Shown here in pieces: positions 18,050 through 25,636 of a stretch of DNA of 46,420 bases (position 1 is the stretch's first letter; each line of letters opens with the position of its first letter). The notes under the pieces were generated by a model. It saw only the letters and a list, made by a program, of their open reading frames with translations, was not told where the DNA came from and did not search any database. The DNA lies in contig NZ_VYIJ01000003.1 of NCBI RefSeq assembly GCF_008709555.1, forward strand, positions 1 through 46,420, read 5' to 3'. The translations under genes were made by a program, and so were the position numbers. Source of the DNA: Thermoplasma sp. (lineage in GTDB: Archaea > Thermoplasmatota > Thermoplasmata > Thermoplasmatales > Thermoplasmataceae).

Positions 18050-19062
18050 AACACCCTCTTCTCTATCCTCAATTTGCCATCGGTCATTGATATGGACCTC
18101 TCCCTGTCAGCAGTATCGAACATGGATCTTATGGCATCAACATTCTCTGGAACCACGTCACTCTCCTGATGCACCGCCTGAATATAAGAGACATGGTTGC
18201 CATCAACTGACACGCTCTGGCTCCACACAGCTATCTCATACAGATCGGATCGGTCTCTCCCGAATTCACGGGCGAGATCCATCATCTGTCCGGTAGACGT
18301 TATTCCGCTGTTCTTTCCAACCTCCATTATCCGTCTGTATCCTCTCCATGCCTCAATTATATCGTTCTTTGAGGCTTTCTTTTCCAGCTCCACTCTAACC
18401 GCATGCACATGCATGAGGGTGGTCGGAGCCTTTATGGCCACGGTGCTTACATTCAGGCCAGCCATAACCGTCTTCAGGTCTGGAGCGTGATGGGACGGTA
18501 TGGACAGGCTTGGTTCCACGGCGTTTATTGGGCCCTTTTTACTGTCATTGGGATCAGTCGCCCTCCGCACTATGGTGGCGTCAACAAACTTTATCCCGAA
18601 TCTCTCTCTTATGGGGTGAAGGGTTCTGGCCAGTGCGGTGGTGTTGCAGGAGACTACTCTGACATAGTCCTTTGATCTTGCCTCCTCAAAGTTGGAATAG
18701 GCGTTGAAGCTGGCCTGTGCTATCTCTGGTTCTTCACCACCCTCAAATATGGCCTTTATCTTCCTATTGACGTACATTTCTTTGTTTTTCTCCCCCTGCC
18801 CCTCCGGAGTAGCGTCAACGACGATCTCTGAATCGTCGATCAGATTTTCGAAGGTACCTTCAACCTTTATTCCCGCATCCTGGAATGCCTTTTCAAAGGA
18901 TTTATCTGGAACAAAAATCTTAAAATCCTTTGAGGCAACCATGCTTACATAGTCAGGCTTCGTCTTGACGATTCCCGTGACTATCATGTCATCCTGCAGA
19001 GATACCGCTCGAGCAACCCTTCTACCGATGGTACCATACCCATTAATAGCTACTCTGATCAT
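18046..19062 (-). CDS. gap: Glyceraldehyde-3-phosphate dehydrogenase, archaeal type II
   Basis: This 338-residue enzyme interconverts glyceraldehyde-3-phosphate and 1,3-bisphosphoglycerate with NAD(P). The nucleotide-binding motif is '[11 protein letters not shown]' (6-16) and the catalytic cysteine is C139 in 'VVSCNTTAL'. '[11 protein letters not shown]' and 'HVHAVRVEL' are typical of archaeal class II enzymes. The ATG at 19062 is preferred over an upstream start because family members begin '[10 protein letters not shown]' and a TTTATATC box (19085-19094) lies about 28 nt upstream. In organisms using the non-phosphorylative Entner-Doudoroff route this enzyme mainly serves gluconeogenesis with PGK, also in this window. 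Confidence 0.96.
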   Translation of the reverse strand: MIRVAINGYGTIGRRVARAVSLQDDMIVTGIVKTKPDYVSMVASKDFKIFVPDKSFEKAFQDAGIKVEGTFENLIDDSEIVVDATPEGQGEKNKEMYVNRKIKAIFEGGEEPEIAQASFNAYSNFEEARSKDYVRVVSCNTTALARTLHPIRERFGIKFVDATIVRRATDPNDSKKGPINAVEPSLSIPSHHAPDLKTVMAGLNVSTVAIKAPTTLMHVHAVRVELEKKASKNDIIEAWRGYRRIMEVGKNSGITSTGQMMDLAREFGRDRSDLYEIAVWSQSVSVDGNHVSYIQAVHQESDVVPENVDAIRSMFDTADRERSISMTDGKLRIEKRVF

Positions 19063-19084
19063 TCGATTTTGTAAGTTATATGGT

Positions 19085-19094
19085 GATATAAATC
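19085..19094 (-). promoter_or_regulatory. TATA box of the gap-radA operon
   Basis: Minus-strand GATTTATATC is centred about 28 nt before the gap ATG at 19062, with no Shine-Dalgarno sequence between them. This fits a leaderless gap-radA message and decides the gap start. Confidence 0.55.
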
Positions 19095-19180
19095 TATCCA
19101 TGTTCGCAGAGGGCTGTTTTGATTGAATTTTTCATAAATTAGGATACACGCGGGGTTTTGATTATCTGCCATTTACGGTA

Positions 19181-19200
19181 AAAATATAATTTTTATATGA
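19181..19200 (+). promoter_or_regulatory. TATA region of the large surface-protein gene
   Basis: An AT-only block containing AATATAATTTTTATATG ends about 18 nt before the ATG at 19218; its second half sits at leaderless TATA distance. The 115-bp gap also holds the divergent gap-radA promoter. Confidence 0.5.
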
Positions 19201-19217
19201 GTTAAATTTATGGTCAT

Positions 19218-22200
19218 ATGAACAGAATTATAACTGTTATAATAATTGCAACAATCACCGTACCATCGATCATGATCATCAGCCATGGGCAGCCCTACTA
19301 CAATTTTTCAGATCAGCCCCAGGGAACATTTCCCTCGAACACCACCAATTTTTCATTCAGCGTTCTCAACGCTGCAAGTGGAACAGACATAGGCATTAAG
19401 GACATCTATGGGCACGTAGGCCTCAACATATTTTCACTGGACCTGAATTCCAATGGTACCTATCTCAATATATCCTTTGACAGAAGGAACAGCGAATCTG
19501 TCTCGTTAGTTTTCAATTACTCGGAAAATGGCATAGGTGGAGCGGATGTGAACTATATGATAATGAGGGCAGGATCATCATCCATCGGCTTCAGTTTTTC
19601 TAACTCACAGAATCTGGCAGAATATTCGCCATATATGGTACATACAGGGATCACCGTGTCGGCAAACATCATTTACACTTTGAAGTTCACTTTCTTCCAC
19701 AACCAGACCCTTGTCTTTCTTAACGCAAGCGGAAAAACCCTCAATATGCCACTGGTGTTCAATACATCCGTACCAGCCGGGAAGACAAGTTTACTGATAG
19801 GTTCGAATGCCGTTAATCTCACCATCTACAACATATCATTGAACGACTATCCTGTCAGCCTTGTGCAGCCCTCAGGGCTGTACAAAATTTATAAAACAGG
19901 CTTCTCGTATCATGATGGAAATTGCTACTATCCAGATTATGTGAGGAACTCGATCCTGGATATCAATGATTCAGGCGTGTATGTCTCAAACTATGTGAAT
20001 ATGAGTACGTACAGGATAATTACCTATGATTCACATTATCTTGCCTATTCGCCAAGCGGCACTGCGGTTTACATAGCTGAGACATACCATAATGAAACAC
20101 ATATCGTATCGGTAAATTTAACCAGCCTAACTGCAAGGTTTTCTGGAGTTATTCCGCTCAATCTCACAGGATGCGGTATGTATGCTTCTGGAAATGATGT
20201 ATTCTTCTTCAACGATTCGGGCACGTATATATACTATCTGAAAAGCGGAGATGCACAGAGAATAGGAAATGGCGTCTTCGAATCGTACGATCAGGCAAGT
20301 GGCATTATAAAGATGTACAATGACACATCCAGACAATTCCTTGAATATTCTGTCAGCAATGGTTCGGTGTCAGCAGAAGCATTTTCGAATACGACGGAGC
20401 AGGTAACTGGCGTTTCGGACGGGATATCAAGCATCCTCTATAACGCACGGAGTGACGTTGGGGTCTACGGTGATCACCTTTTATATGGAAACTTTGTTGC
20501 CTCTGTTGGACTCTTCTATCAGAACAGCGACATCATAATTGGCAATATGAGCCTTCAAACAGGTTTGAATATCGAGTACGCTTCGGCTCACAACTCGAGC
20601 GAAATTCTGGTGGCCTCTGGAAACTCCATAGACATCATGTACAGTGGGATAAATATACCGATGAATGGAAGCATCTCGATGAAATACGATCATCTGTCAT
20701 ATATAAGGGGTTCATCGTGGATCAATTTTACAGTGAATTCCAGCTACCCATACTATGCCGTCATGCGAATCGGCAACATAACGGAAACCGAAGCAAACGG
20801 ATCGCACTTCATGGTGAACAGCGTACTTCTTAGCAACGGTACCCAGAGCTTATCGCTTCATGTGAATAACTCTATGGGATATGAAGCAGAATACAGTGGA
20901 ACGGTCTTTGTGGATAATTATGTTCCTCTGATAACGAGCACGGTGAACAACAATTCATATGTGCTATACGGTGAGAACATATCCATAGGCGTTGAAAACG
21001 ATCCCATAATATCAGAATTGAAGGTATCTGTAGATGGCGTCGATCACATATATCCTGGAAACGCTACCGTAGTGATGAACAGAACCGGTATGAACTATGT
21101 CAACGTCTCGGCTATCGATGAATTTGGAATAATTTTCATCAAGGATCTACGATACGAGGTTTACAGGGATCAGAACTTCTCGGTGAATATATACAATGGT
21201 GAATACTTCAATACTTCGCACATACCGATCTCAATTTATCCTGAGGGTTATAATTTCACGGTTGTATCGGCAGGTAGAATAATATGTGGCACCGATCAGG
21301 TGGTACTTGATGGGCATGAGGGAATAAACAACGTGACGGTGTATCTGAACTACCATGGAGATAACATCACAGTATTCGCTGGGACGATATATGTGATGAC
21401 ATTTCCACCAACCATAATCATTAACCGCACTGAAAGCAAATATTATTCATTCCACGGGGACTCCAGAAACAACACCATGTATCTCAATGTATCGACAAAT
21501 GTCTCCTCATACATATTCGTGCGTATCCTGATCGGTGATGAAGTAATCACATCAATGTCGTTTGTGGACAGAGCGTCCATGGTCTTCAACGGATCATCCC
21601 CATACTTCCATGTGAACGGCAACTACACGATATCAATAGAGGCCGTATCCCCCAGCGGAACGTTTTCATATCGGAACCTTTCAATATACGAGAACAGCAC
21701 GGTTCCAGCTTCTCGCACCTATCATGTATTCACAAATTCTACATCTCTTCCTGTTCCTTTCAACACCAGTGGGCTTGTATACAACTTCAGCCTCAAGGAT
21801 AATATTCTCACGCTCCCAGGCTACGGCAATTATACATTTGTATTCTACGAATATACATCGACAGGCAACTACGGAAGGATCATACTGGATACGGATGCTT
21901 CATTGGATCGCCCGCACATATATGCGATGTTCCGCAACATGACAATGGATGGAACAGCATGTCTGCAGATCAGGGTCTTTCCAATGAACCTGACGGATAT
22001 CGGGATCAGGATCGATAACTCATCCTACGAGACGAATAACGGCAGCCTCATTTACAGGATAAGATCTGATGGAAATCTTTCCGTGGTGGTTTATGGTAAG
22101 AATATCTATGGAAATGAAAACTATTCTGTCTACGAACTTCAAGAATACCCCCACCCGGAGATCACGTCCATGGGCATTATTCATCATGTCTCTCTCTTGA

Positions 22201-22652
22201 AAACGCTGTTACATCTTCGTCTTACGGGATATCATCTCATCGGAGCAGGTATAACATGGTATATAAATGGAAGACAATACACGGATATCTACAATGTGAG
22301 CATGTCGAATCGGCCCGGCTTGAATGTGGTAGTTGTGAAGGTGTCTATCGGCAACCTGACCAAGGAGGCTCAGTTTAAATTTTACTCGCCATCCTATGCC
22401 ATGTTTTCCCTTGCTGGTGCCGCAGTCGTATATCCTGCTTACATCGCGTCCAGAAACAGGGACCTTGATAGCTTGAAGGAATTGATAACAGGTTCTGATG
22501 GATCATCGGTGAGGGATCTGTTGAAGACTGCGAGGAAGAAAAGGTTCACAAGGAAACAGGTTATGAGAGCGATCGATGAAGCAAAGGCAGCGAAGGTTAT
22601 AACGGTAGAAACCGATCCGAACGGTAATGAATTCATAGTTGGAAGGCAATGA
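19218..22652 (+). CDS. Giant sequon-rich type I surface protein with cytoplasmic winged-helix-like tail
   Basis: This 1144-residue protein has an N-terminal signal peptide (about residues 4-24), an extracellular beta-rich region of more than 1000 residues, one transmembrane helix (about 1057-1078) and a tail of about 66 residues. By eye it has about 60 N-x-S/T sequons, all before the membrane helix and none in the tail, which fixes the topology. Residues 25-210 resemble a lectin/LamG-like sandwich; the middle has propeller-like repeats; later parts look Ig-like. The basic tail contains 'SVRDLLKTARKKRFTRKQVMRAIDEAKAAKVI', shown here in function as two helices and a wing ('TVETDPNGNEF'), similar to a winged helix. 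No named family is recognised. It might be an adhesin, a glycoprotein coat component or a surface sensor. Confidence 0.8.
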   Translation: MNRIITVIIIATITVPSIMIISHGQPYYNFSDQPQGTFPSNTTNFSFSVLNAASGTDIGIKDIYGHVGLNIFSLDLNSNGTYLNISFDRRNSESVSLVFNYSENGIGGADVNYMIMRAGSSSIGFSFSNSQNLAEYSPYMVHTGITVSANIIYTLKFTFFHNQTLVFLNASGKTLNMPLVFNTSVPAGKTSLLIGSNAVNLTIYNISLNDYPVSLVQPSGLYKIYKTGFSYHDGNCYYPDYVRNSILDINDSGVYVSNYVNMSTYRIITYDSHYLAYSPSGTAVYIAETYHNETHIVSVNLTSLTARFSGVIPLNLTGCGMYASGNDVFFFNDSGTYIYYLKSGDAQRIGNGVFESYDQASGIIKMYNDTSRQFLEYSVSNGSVSAEAFSNTTEQVTGVSDGISSILYNARSDVGVYGDHLLYGNFVASVGLFYQNSDIIIGNMSLQTGLNIEYASAHNSSEILVASGNSIDIMYSGINIPMNGSISMKYDHLSYIRGSSWINFTVNSSYPYYAVMRIGNITETEANGSHFMVNSVLLSNGTQSLSLHVNNSMGYEAEYSGTVFVDNYVPLITSTVNNNSYVLYGENISIGVENDPIISELKVSVDGVDHIYPGNATVVMNRTGMNYVNVSAIDEFGIIFIKDLRYEVYRDQNFSVNIYNGEYFNTSHIPISIYPEGYNFTVVSAGRIICGTDQVVLDGHEGINNVTVYLNYHGDNITVFAGTIYVMTFPPTIIINRTESKYYSFHGDSRNNTMYLNVSTNVSSYIFVRILIGDEVITSMSFVDRASMVFNGSSPYFHVNGNYTISIEAVSPSGTFSYRNLSIYENSTVPASRTYHVFTNSTSLPVPFNTSGLVYNFSLKDNILTLPGYGNYTFVFYEYTSTGNYGRIILDTDASLDRPHIYAMFRNMTMDGTACLQIRVFPMNLTDIGIRIDNSSYETNNGSLIYRIRSDGNLSVVVYGKNIYGNENYSVYELQEYPHPEITSMGIIHHVSLLKTLLHLRLTGYHLIGAGITWYINGRQYTDIYNVSMSNRPGLNVVVVKVSIGNLTKEAQFKFYSPSYAMFSLAGAAVVYPAYIASRNRDLDSLKELITGSDGSSVRDLLKTARKKRFTRKQVMRAIDEAKAAKVITVETDPNGNEFIVGRQ

Positions 22653-22696
22653 TCCTGCGGATAAATATTTAAACAATATTTTCATTCTCGTCCTGA

Positions 22697-23242
22697 ATGA
22701 GATTCAAACTGATCACAGCTGTTATCCTGTCGCTTGCCCTACTTTCTCTGCCAGCGGTATCCATGGCCAGTACTCCCACGCTTCCTCCACCACCGTCATC
22801 GCTCCCATCAATAACATATTACTATGGATCGACACATTACAGCATAACACAGGCAGAGTGGAACTCTTTCTTCAGCGATGTTATAGATAACAGATCGCTT
22901 GTATCTTACAACTGGACAAACGTATCAACCCAGGATCTCATCGTCTTTGATTTGAGCTACACCGGTCTCAATCCGTATGGTCTGGAACTGGTCGTTGCCC
23001 TTTCGGATATAGGCTTCCCTAGCGTTCAGAACATGACAAAGGCCTTCATCTCAATAGAGAACAAGCCCTCACAGATCTCAGGATACACAAACATCCAGGC
23101 GCTCGATGCAGGTGCATATCCAGGATTCTCATTCTCCAAACCAGTGGTTAACCATACGGGCGAATACATAGGCATCGGTGTCATCATTGTGCTGTTTGCC
23201 TCCATATTCATGCTCTACTATGTTTTTAATAGGAGGAAATAA
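22697..23242 (+). CDS. Small type I membrane protein, hypothetical
   Basis: This 181-residue protein has a clear signal peptide (MRFKLITAVILSLALLSLPA), a proline-rich linker 'TLPPPPSSLPS', an ectodomain with a few N-glycosylation sequons, and a C-terminal helix ('IGIGVIIVLFASIFMLYYVF') followed by the stop-transfer NRRK. It is therefore exposed outside with a tiny cytoplasmic end. I recognise no family. It has its own TATA box (TATTTAAACAATATT about 27 nt upstream) and follows the giant surface protein by 44 bases, so a functional link between the two is plausible but unproven. Confidence 0.75.
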   Translation: MRFKLITAVILSLALLSLPAVSMASTPTLPPPPSSLPSITYYYGSTHYSITQAEWNSFFSDVIDNRSLVSYNWTNVSTQDLIVFDLSYTGLNPYGLELVVALSDIGFPSVQNMTKAFISIENKPSQISGYTNIQALDAGAYPGFSFSKPVVNHTGEYIGIGVIIVLFASIFMLYYVFNRRK

Positions 23243-23254
23243 TCAGAAGAAACG

Positions 23255-23797
23255 ATGAGAATAGTCGTTGGCATATCCGGTGCATCCGGGATTCCATATG
23301 CCGTCAAATTTCTTGAAAACCTCAGAGATCAGGAAACATACCTGGTCATATCCGATGCTGCGAAGAAGGTAATAGAGTATGAATCGGATGAGACGGTCGA
23401 TCACATAAGATCAATGGCCACGCATCACTATGAAGATGACGACTTCTCAGCCCCCATCAGTTCAGGAAGTTTCCTCTTCGATTCTATGGTAATAATCCCA
23501 TGCTCCATAACAACTATTTCGAAGATCGCTGCCGGAATATCTGACACGCTCATAACGAGAGCCGCGGCGGTATCGCTCAAAGAGAGGAGAAAGCTCATAG
23601 TGGTTCCGCGTGAGATGCCTCTGAGCACCATAGATCTCAGGAATATGACGTATCTTTCGGAAAGCGGAGTCATAGTTGCACCTGCCTCACCCGGCTTTTA
23701 TACCAGGCCAAAGTCCGTCGATGATATGGTATCGTTCGTTGTGTCAAGGATCCTCGATCTAGTCGGTGTTGAAAACGACCTCATCAAGAGATGGTGA
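23255..23797 (+). CDS. ubiX: Flavin prenyltransferase UbiX
   Basis: This 180-residue flavoprotein links a dimethylallyl group to FMN to make the prenylated flavin used by UbiD decarboxylases. Family motifs are 'VGISGASGIPYAVKFLE' at the N-terminus, 'PCSITTISKIAAGISDTLITRAAAV' in parts in the middle, 'RKLIVVPREMPLS' and 'NMTYLSESGVIVAPASPGFY'. The length is normal. It begins a tight rightward cluster: the next gene overlaps its 3' end by 32 nt. No ubiD is present in this window. Confidence 0.93.
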   Translation: MRIVVGISGASGIPYAVKFLENLRDQETYLVISDAAKKVIEYESDETVDHIRSMATHHYEDDDFSAPISSGSFLFDSMVIIPCSITTISKIAAGISDTLITRAAAVSLKERRKLIVVPREMPLSTIDLRNMTYLSESGVIVAPASPGFYTRPKSVDDMVSFVVSRILDLVGVENDLIKRW

Positions 23798-24236
23798 AAT
23801 AAGATTAACGGTTGATCAGATGCTTGGAAAGCTCGCCAGGTGGATACGCCTGATGGGATACGACGTATACTATCCATCCGGGGCGATACAGGATGACGAA
23901 ATAATAGAGAGGAGCAGATCCGAGGGCAGGATAATAATAACCAGGGATTACGGGATGTACCAGAAGTACCCCATGTCCATATTTGAGCCATACGACAGCA
24001 TAGACGATCAGCTGAAGGACTTCATAACACATTTTTCATCTGAGATGAATGAAAGGTTTATGAGATGCCCAGTATGCAATGGAAAGCTTGTAAGGCTGAG
24101 ATCGAAGATACCTGAATATCTGAGGAACCACAGAGACATATATATCTGCACCGAATGCCACAAGATATACTGGAAAGGCAGCCATTACAGGAGGATATAC
24201 CGGAAGATAGAGAACCTGAAGCCGAAAGGGGACTGA
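23766..24236 (+). CDS. Mut7-C RNase domain protein with zinc ribbon
   Basis: This protein of about 156 residues belongs to the Mut7-C family (formerly DUF82), a PIN-like ribonuclease fold. Features are 'LTVDQMLGKLARWIRLMGYDV', given here as its first acidic residue plus 'MLGKLARW', then 'DDEIIERS', 'IIITRDYGMY' with a conserved Asp, and a C-terminal zinc ribbon 'CPVCNGKL' with 'CTECHKIYW'. The domain needs sequence before 'RLTVD', and the only starts are GTG 23766 and TTG 23769, both inside ubiX. The pelota gene starts seven bases after its stop. The Asp residues and the ribbon suggest a metal-dependent RNase, but activity is inferred. Confidence 0.8.
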   Translation: MLKTTSSRDGEIRLTVDQMLGKLARWIRLMGYDVYYPSGAIQDDEIIERSRSEGRIIITRDYGMYQKYPMSIFEPYDSIDDQLKDFITHFSSEMNERFMRCPVCNGKLVRLRSKIPEYLRNHRDIYICTECHKIYWKGSHYRRIYRKIENLKPKGD

Positions 24237-24243
24237 ATCTGAT

Positions 24244-25263
24244 ATGAGGATACTGGAGGAAGATCTAAGAAACAGCACCTACAGAATACGCGTTGAGAGC
24301 CTGGACGATCTCTGGTACCTGAGGAATATACTCTCTGAGGGAGATACGGTTTCTGCGGTGACGTTGAGACGTGTCGAGGAATCGGCAGACGTGCAGAGGT
24401 CCAGGGAACGTGAAAGGATCCCAATAACCATAAAACTGAGGGTGGAGAAGATCGAATTTCAGGATTTCGATAACAGGTTGCGCATACTCGGAACTGTTAT
24501 TGAGGGCCCTGAGGATACCAGGGGAAAACACCAGTCCATAACGGTCACGGTTGACAGCGAGATCTCCATCACTAAGATATGGCAAGAAGAGCATATCCGT
24601 ATGCTGAAGGAGGCGACGGACGAAAGATTTGTTACAATATACACCGCTGTGGCTATGGATGAGGATGAAGCACAGGTATTCCTGATACACCCGTACGGCG
24701 TACAGCAGATAGGTACGGTCTTCTCGGGCAGATCAGGGAAGTACGCTGAAAGCAATTACTCAGAGACCTCATATTTTGAGCAGATAATCAACGTGGTGAA
24801 GAACTACCAAAGCAGAATCATTGTCCTTGGTCCAGGATTTGCGAGGGACAGGTTTGCAACGTACTGCAAGCAGAAAGGACTATCCATCATCGGAAGTTTC
24901 CCGGCAAACCGTACGGATTCAGGCGCGGTGTATGAGTTCATAACATCTGCGGATGTGGAGAAATTGCTGAGTGAAGAGAGGATAGCTAGAGATAAGGAGG
25001 TAGTGGATGAATTTCTGATCGCCCTCAGGAAGGACATGGCCGTCTACGGAAGGGATCAGACCACAAGTGCCCTTGAAAACGGTGCGCTCTCGGATCTGAT
25101 AATCACGGATGAGGTGTTCAGGACAGATGAAGGTCGGAAGCTTCTAGGCACAGCTGAGTCCGTTGGTACAAAGATCCATATAGTCAGTGTGAGCAACGAT
25201 CCAGGTCAGATGGTGAAGAAGTTTGGTGGTTTTGCCGGTATTCTTAGGTACAGGCCTCAGTGA
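24244..25263 (+). CDS. pelA: Pelota / Dom34 ribosome rescue factor
   Basis: This 339-residue protein is archaeal pelota, which resembles aRF1 without GGQ or NIKS and splits stalled ribosomes with aEF1A and ABCE1. The N-terminal Sm-like domain spans about 1-127 ('EGPEDTRGKHQSITV'), the middle domain has 'RIIVLGPGFARDRFATY' and the C-terminal domain has 'GALSDLIITDEVF' and 'GFAGILRY'. The T. acidophilum protein has a published crystal structure, to my recollection. It follows the Mut7-C gene with a seven-base gap, so the two are probably co-transcribed. Confidence 0.96.
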   Translation: MRILEEDLRNSTYRIRVESLDDLWYLRNILSEGDTVSAVTLRRVEESADVQRSRERERIPITIKLRVEKIEFQDFDNRLRILGTVIEGPEDTRGKHQSITVTVDSEISITKIWQEEHIRMLKEATDERFVTIYTAVAMDEDEAQVFLIHPYGVQQIGTVFSGRSGKYAESNYSETSYFEQIINVVKNYQSRIIVLGPGFARDRFATYCKQKGLSIIGSFPANRTDSGAVYEFITSADVEKLLSEERIARDKEVVDEFLIALRKDMAVYGRDQTTSALENGALSDLIITDEVFRTDEGRKLLGTAESVGTKIHIVSVSNDPGQMVKKFGGFAGILRYRPQ

Positions 25264-25334
25264 CTATTATCCTATAGATGATGCCATAAAATTGTCATTA
25301 TGATATTTTATGTGAAAATCCGTGTTCTGAAAAA

Positions 25335-25343
25335 TTAAATATA
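25335..25343 (+). promoter_or_regulatory. TATA box of tRNA-Glu
   Basis: TTAAATATA is centred about 27 nt before the first base of the tRNA, the expected spacing for an archaeal tRNA promoter. Confidence 0.5.
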
Positions 25344-25366
25344 CTCCTTCTAAATTCAGTCTTGTC

Positions 25367-25441
25367 GCTCCGGTGGTGTAGTCCGGACAAGCATATCGGC
25401 CTTTCGAGCCGACGACCTGGGTCCAAATCCCGGCCGGAGCA
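25367..25441 (+). tRNA. tRNA-Glu (anticodon TTC)
   Basis: The acceptor stem is GCTCCGG with CCGGAGC and discriminator A. The anticodon arm TCGGC-CTTTCGA-GCCGA gives TTC for glutamate. The variable loop has four bases and CCA is not encoded. The T arm is CTGGG-TCCAAAT-CCCGG: the loop has C where nearly all tRNAs have T55 (pseudouridine in RNA), and pair 50-64 is T-G. Confidence 0.95.
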
Positions 25442-25516
25442 TATAATTTATTTAATTCGCATCATGCGCACTGGTACATCTTTTCTGGAGATCATTTCCC
25501 AATGATGCTAGTTATG

Positions 25517-25603
25517 TCATAATTCTTTTCCAAGCGCAGTCCTGATGTCCGGATCTTTCCCTATGCGATCAAAATTATGATTATTGGGATCTGATTCCTT
25601 AAG
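25517..25603 (-). other. Short protein-like open stretch in the 195-bp gap after tRNA-Glu
   Basis: Between tRNA-Glu and glpK the minus strand has an open run of 28 codons with protein-like composition ('NFDRIGKDPDIRTALGKEL') but no start codon and a TGA just upstream. It may be a worn gene remnant or chance. The rest of the gap (25442-25636) shows nothing recognisable. Confidence 0.25.
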
Positions 25604-25636
25604 TCATGTGATAAGGAAATCCGCCACGAGATCAGG

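Noticed and set aside
22697-23242. Archaeosortase-type C-terminal sorting signal on the small surface protein
   Set aside because: There is a helix and basic tail but no PGF-like tripartite motif; a plain stop-transfer anchor is enough.
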